Assembly: GCA_012103315.1 (NCBI GenBank)
Contig: WLWZ01000002.1
Location: forward strand, 135,381-199,380
Direction of reading: 5' to 3'
Source: Alphaproteobacteria bacterium
GTDB lineage: Bacteria > Pseudomonadota > Alphaproteobacteria > MPNO01 > UBA2964
DNA: 64,000 bases
Position numbers and translations under genes: made by a program. Shown here one piece after another: positions 61,004 to 64,000 of the stretch (the stretch's first letter is position 1; each line of letters starts with the position of its first letter). A model generated the notes under the pieces. The model was given only the letters and a program-made list of their open reading frames with translations, was not told the DNA's origin and searched no databases.

Positions 61004-61909
61004 TTACGACTTACTGGCCGCTGCCCGTTTCACAATCCGCTCACGGTAGGAGATGATGGTTGTCGCCATCACAATCGTAAACGCCCCTGCCCATGTCCAG
61101 ATATCAGGGATTTCCGAGAAAGCGATATAGCCAAAAAGTGTCGCCCAGATCATCCGCGTAAACACAATCGGCTCGGCAAAGCTTAAATCGGCTATCGCAT
61201 AAGCCTTGGCGGTAAACAGATGACCGATACTCCCCAACGCACCAATGATCACGAGGCCTAGCAACTGCTCTATTGTCGGCCACTGCCAATAGAACAAGGC
61301 AACGACGAGCGTAATTGGTGTCATCAGAAATTGCACATAAGCAGCGATCGTCGCCGGGTCTTCCGTCTTGGTCAGGCTCTTGGCAAAGAGTTTTGAGATC
61401 GCCGCCAAGGCCGTAGCAGCGATTGCCAGTAGCGCACCGATATTCACCGCCTCAAACCCGGGACGAATAACCATCAACGCGCCGAGCGCCCCAAGGATTA
61501 GCGCGGTCCAGCGCCAGATACGAACCCTTTCACCAAAAGCCACCATCGCCCCCAGCGTCACAAAAAGAGGTCCGGTGAGATTAAGAGCTGTCGCATCTGC
61601 CAGCGGAATAAGTGACAGCGCCATGAACCAACACAGCATCGACATTGAGTTGATACAGGCACGGATTGAATGGAAGCCCAAACGCTTGGTCATGAACATT
61701 CCAACACCACCCCGCATCAACAGTGGCACTAACACTAGAAAACCAAACAGATTGCGAAAAAACGCAATGACGAAGGGATGCAGATCGGCAGAAAGCAGCC
61801 GCACCGTGCCATGCATTGAGGCAAATAATGCCCCTGCGAGGATCATAAAGGCCGTCGCAAGAACCGCCGGGGAGGCGGCAGCAGAGGAACCTCCGGCAGA
61901 TGCGGTCAT
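61004..61909 (-). CDS. EamA/DMT-family exporter 6
   Basis: This 301-residue transporter has ten helices in two EamA repeats, with SLIPLADATALNLTGPLFVTLGAMVAFGE closing the first and YAIADLSFAEPIVFTRMIWATLFGYIAF in the second. The N-terminus is Ala/Ser-rich. It lies just upstream of the UbiD operon in the same direction, 81 bp from its start, and could export a pathway intermediate, but no evidence ties them. The gap to the divergent OYE gene is 173 bp. Confidence 0.92.
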   Translation of the reverse strand: MTASAGGSSAAASPAVLATAFMILAGALFASMHGTVRLLSADLHPFVIAFFRNLFGFLVLVPLLMRGGVGMFMTKRLGFHSIRACINSMSMLCWFMALSLIPLADATALNLTGPLFVTLGAMVAFGERVRIWRWTALILGALGALMVIRPGFEAVNIGALLAIAATALAAISKLFAKSLTKTEDPATIAAYVQFLMTPITLVVALFYWQWPTIEQLLGLVIIGALGSIGHLFTAKAYAIADLSFAEPIVFTRMIWATLFGYIAFSEIPDIWTWAGAFTIVMATTIISYRERIVKRAAASKS

Positions 61910-62082
61910 AAGTCTTTTTCCAGAATTTTCTATTGCGTTGGCTCGTCGAGCCGCGCGGGCTAAGTAACGATATTATGCAGTGTACTCTGCCGGATAAAAC
62001 AGCGCCACCACGCCCTTGCCGCGTGCGATTTCACGTGTAAGCTCGCCAGCAACCAGCTTCCTTTAAGAAAGTAAGAACAACC

Positions 62083-63195
62083 ATGTCGGACGCCCAAACC
62101 CCACCCATGTTTACGCCATTCACCCTACGAGAAATGACCGTCAGCAATCGCGTCGTGATGTCGCCTATGTGTATGTATTCCGCTGATGATCTCGACGGCA
62201 CGCCGACAGACTTTCACGTCGTACATTTAGGCAGTCGCGCGATGGGCGGCACGGGGCTGGTTATGACCGAAATGACCCAGGTCTCCAGAGAAGCCCGTAT
62301 CTCCCCCGGCGATGCCGGCATGTATGAAGATCGCCATATGGAAGCCTGGAAGAAGGTCGTCGATTTTGTCCATACCCGCTCTGAGGCCAAAATCGGCATG
62401 CAGATCGGCCATGCGGGACGAAAAGCCTGTGAGCCCATCGCCTGGAAGCGCAACACGCCACTGACCGAAGACGAGAAATGGGAGATCGTCGCGCCAAGCG
62501 CCATCAAGTTTGGACCCGATAGTGAAATGCCGCGCGAAATGAACCAGAGTGATATCGCCAAAGTCATTGATGATTTTGTCTCTGCCGCCAAGCGCGCCGA
62601 TGACGCAGGTTTCGATATTATCGAGCTGCATGCCGGGCATGGTTATTTGCTGTCATCCTTTATGTCGCCGCTATCGAACCAACGGACAGACGCCTATGGC
62701 GGATCACTGGAAAACCGCATGAAACTTCCGCTCGAAGTGTTCCACGCGGTACGCGCTGTCTGGCCAGACGAGAAACCGATGTCGGCCAGAATCTCAGCCA
62801 TCGATTGGAACGATGACGGTAACCAGATCGAAGATGCTGTTGAGGTCGCCAAGATGTTCAAGGCTGCTGGGCTCGATATCATCGATGTCTCAAGCGGTAA
62901 CGTCACCAGCGAACGCCGCCCCGTCACGCCTGGTCTGTTCCAGACACCGTTCAGCGAACAAATCCGCCGTGATGCTGATATGCCGACCATGACGGTTGGT
63001 AATCTGGCGGTACCCGAACAGATCAATGGCGTCATCGCCGAAGGCCGCGCCGATCTCTGCTGTGTCGGTAAGGGGCATCTATATGATCCCTACTTCGTAC
63101 GTCATGCAGCGCGAGAGCTTGGATATGAGCTGAAATGGCCTAATCAGTACCCAGCAGCCGGAGCGTTTAATCCCAACCCAGAAATCATGAGATAA
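62083..63195 (+). CDS. Old yellow enzyme family NADH:flavin oxidoreductase 1
   Basis: This 370-residue FMN-dependent ene-reductase of the YqjM-like branch has the N-terminal SPMCMYS with regulatory C30, GMQIGHAGRK near the active site, and HGYLLSSFMSPLSNQRTD with the FMN and substrate loop. The C-terminus holds TVGNLAVPEQINGVIAEGRADLCCVGKGHLYDP. OYEs reduce activated C=C bonds, often in aromatic or xenobiotic metabolism. A homologue follows 4 bases later. Divergent from exporter 6. Confidence 0.95.
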   Translation: MSDAQTPPMFTPFTLREMTVSNRVVMSPMCMYSADDLDGTPTDFHVVHLGSRAMGGTGLVMTEMTQVSREARISPGDAGMYEDRHMEAWKKVVDFVHTRSEAKIGMQIGHAGRKACEPIAWKRNTPLTEDEKWEIVAPSAIKFGPDSEMPREMNQSDIAKVIDDFVSAAKRADDAGFDIIELHAGHGYLLSSFMSPLSNQRTDAYGGSLENRMKLPLEVFHAVRAVWPDEKPMSARISAIDWNDDGNQIEDAVEVAKMFKAAGLDIIDVSSGNVTSERRPVTPGLFQTPFSEQIRRDADMPTMTVGNLAVPEQINGVIAEGRADLCCVGKGHLYDPYFVRHAARELGYELKWPNQYPAAGAFNPNPEIMR

Positions 63196-63199
63196 TTCT

Positions 63200-64000
63200 A
63201 TGGCGACTAATCCCGCAGCCGAGACTGAAGTTCCGCCGATGTTCACGCCCTTTAAGTTACGGGGCATGGAGACGATTAATCGCGTAGTCATGTCGCCACT
63301 CTGCATGTACTCGGCAGAAGATGGCGTCGTCGGTGATTGGCATGTCGTGCATTTAGGCAGCCGCGCCATCGGCGGCGCTGGCCTGGTCTTTGCTGAAATG
63401 TCCGCTGTCCACCCTGATGGTCGCATTTCAATCCGCGATGCAGGTATTTGGGACGACAAGCACACCGAGCCCTGGAAACGGGTTGTCGATTTTGTCCATG
63501 AAAACACCGATAGCAAGATCGGGATACAGCTCGGCCATGCCGGTCGTAAGGGCGACACCGGGCTAAGCTGGCAGCGCGGCACAGACGCCCAAATGGAATA
63601 TGGGTTTGATATTGTTGCGCCGACCGCCATTCCGGTTTCAGAGCGTGCCCGTACACCACGCGTTATCACCGATGAAGAAATTCTAGCGCTGCCTGACCTC
63701 TATAAACGCGCCACTGAACGGGCCGAAGAAGCGGGCTTTGATGCGCTCAACTTCCATTGTGCGCATGGCTATTTAATGTCGAGCTTCATCTCGCCGCTGA
63801 GCAACCATCGCAATGATGAGTTAGGCGGGCCGCTTGAGAACCGCATGAAACTGCCACTAAAAATATTTGCCGAGGTGCGCAAAGCCTGGCCGGAAGACAA
63901 ACCCATCGTCGTGCGGATTTCCGCCGTCGACTGGGAAGAAGGCGGTCACGAAATTGAAGACGCTGTCGAAATCGCCAAGATGTTCAAAGCCGCTGGGGCC
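63200..64000 (+). CDS. Old yellow enzyme family NADH:flavin oxidoreductase 2, cut by window end
   Basis: The ATG at 63200 lies 4 bases after the stop of OYE 1, and the frame stays open to the last base, giving 267 visible residues. The same fingerprints are present: SPLCMYS with C35, GIQLGHAGRKGD, and HGYLMSSFISPLSNHRND. A short insert SWQRGTDAQMEYGFD differs from copy 1. The two are tandem duplicates that have diverged considerably, probably to distinct substrates. The C-terminus is beyond the window. Confidence 0.94.
   Translation, partial: MATNPAAETEVPPMFTPFKLRGMETINRVVMSPLCMYSAEDGVVGDWHVVHLGSRAIGGAGLVFAEMSAVHPDGRISIRDAGIWDDKHTEPWKRVVDFVHENTDSKIGIQLGHAGRKGDTGLSWQRGTDAQMEYGFDIVAPTAIPVSERARTPRVITDEEILALPDLYKRATERAEEAGFDALNFHCAHGYLMSSFISPLSNHRNDELGGPLENRMKLPLKIFAEVRKAWPEDKPIVVRISAVDWEEGGHEIEDAVEIAKMFKAAGA

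Overview
This window looks like a piece of chromosome from an alphaproteobacterium, probably free-living and marine. The G+C content is moderate (judged by eye, not counted). The assignment is an inference. It rests on an IalB-family secreted protein, a TIGR02281-type retropepsin, two intergenic TTAA-N7-TTAA sites matching the CtrA consensus, and many paralogous catabolic enzymes and EamA-type exporters. Coding density is high, most operons use 4-bp ATGA overlaps, and no intergenic stretch exceeds 300 bp. I see no tRNA, rRNA, CRISPR array, transposase or phage gene.

Layout. 1-4.5 kb: end of a BaiN/HI0933-like flavoprotein, a two-subunit Rieske ring-hydroxylating oxygenase with an enoyl-CoA hydratase, then argG. 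4.6-13.3 kb: housekeeping and envelope genes (DUF898 membrane protein, M48 protease, rlmN with two tiny membrane proteins, an MFS carrier, an SDR, IalB, a TrmH-type RNA methyltransferase, another methyltransferase). 13.3-16.1 kb: a multi-PAS histidine kinase destroyed by an exact 55-bp tandem duplication and an in-frame TAG. 16.2-19.0 kb: a sirtuin downstream of acetoacetyl-CoA synthetase. 19-24.7 kb: two DMT exporters, an FkbM methyltransferase, a GMC oxidoreductase and an MFS carrier. 24.7-33.4 kb: a catabolic island with a cupin, three TauD/TfdA dioxygenases, an SDR, a PEP-CTERM protein and a complete three-subunit molybdenum hydroxylase. 33.5-36.9 kb: three DMT exporters and a uracil-DNA glycosylase homologue. 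37-38.4 kb: a low-molecular-weight phosphatase overlapping a fructosamine-kinase homologue, a likely protein-deglycation pair. 38.4-42.2 kb: an Lrp regulator and a four-gene overlapping operon (esterase, FIST, ThpR, alpha/beta hydrolase). 42.2-49.2 kb: a YbbA/YbbP-like ABC exporter, a Bax-inhibitor-1 protein, phnN, a VanA-like Rieske oxygenase and a membrane-anchored HtrA protease. 49.3-53.3 kb: an SDR, two AEC carriers, a retropepsin and a PduO-type cobalamin adenosyltransferase. 53.3-60.9 kb: a six-gene minus-strand operon with a UbiD decarboxylase, a DUF35 protein, a thiolase, an orphan molybdenum-hydroxylase large subunit, a class III CoA-transferase and an enoyl-CoA hydratase. 61-64 kb: a sixth DMT exporter and two tandem old-yellow-enzyme genes, the second cut by the window end.

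How the genes work together. The cell seems specialised for oxidising and CoA-activating scarce aromatic or heterocyclic carboxylates. The strongest candidate for an undescribed system is the 53.3-60.9 kb UbiD/Mo-hydroxylase/CoA-transferase operon, whose large subunit has no small or medium partner nearby and may borrow those encoded at 32.0-33.4 kb. Other notable pairings are aacS with cobB (a ligase beside its likely deacylase) and the phosphatase with the fructosamine kinase. Local gene duplication recurs across the window: DMT pairs, an AEC pair, an OYE pair, a TauD trio and twin mini membrane proteins.
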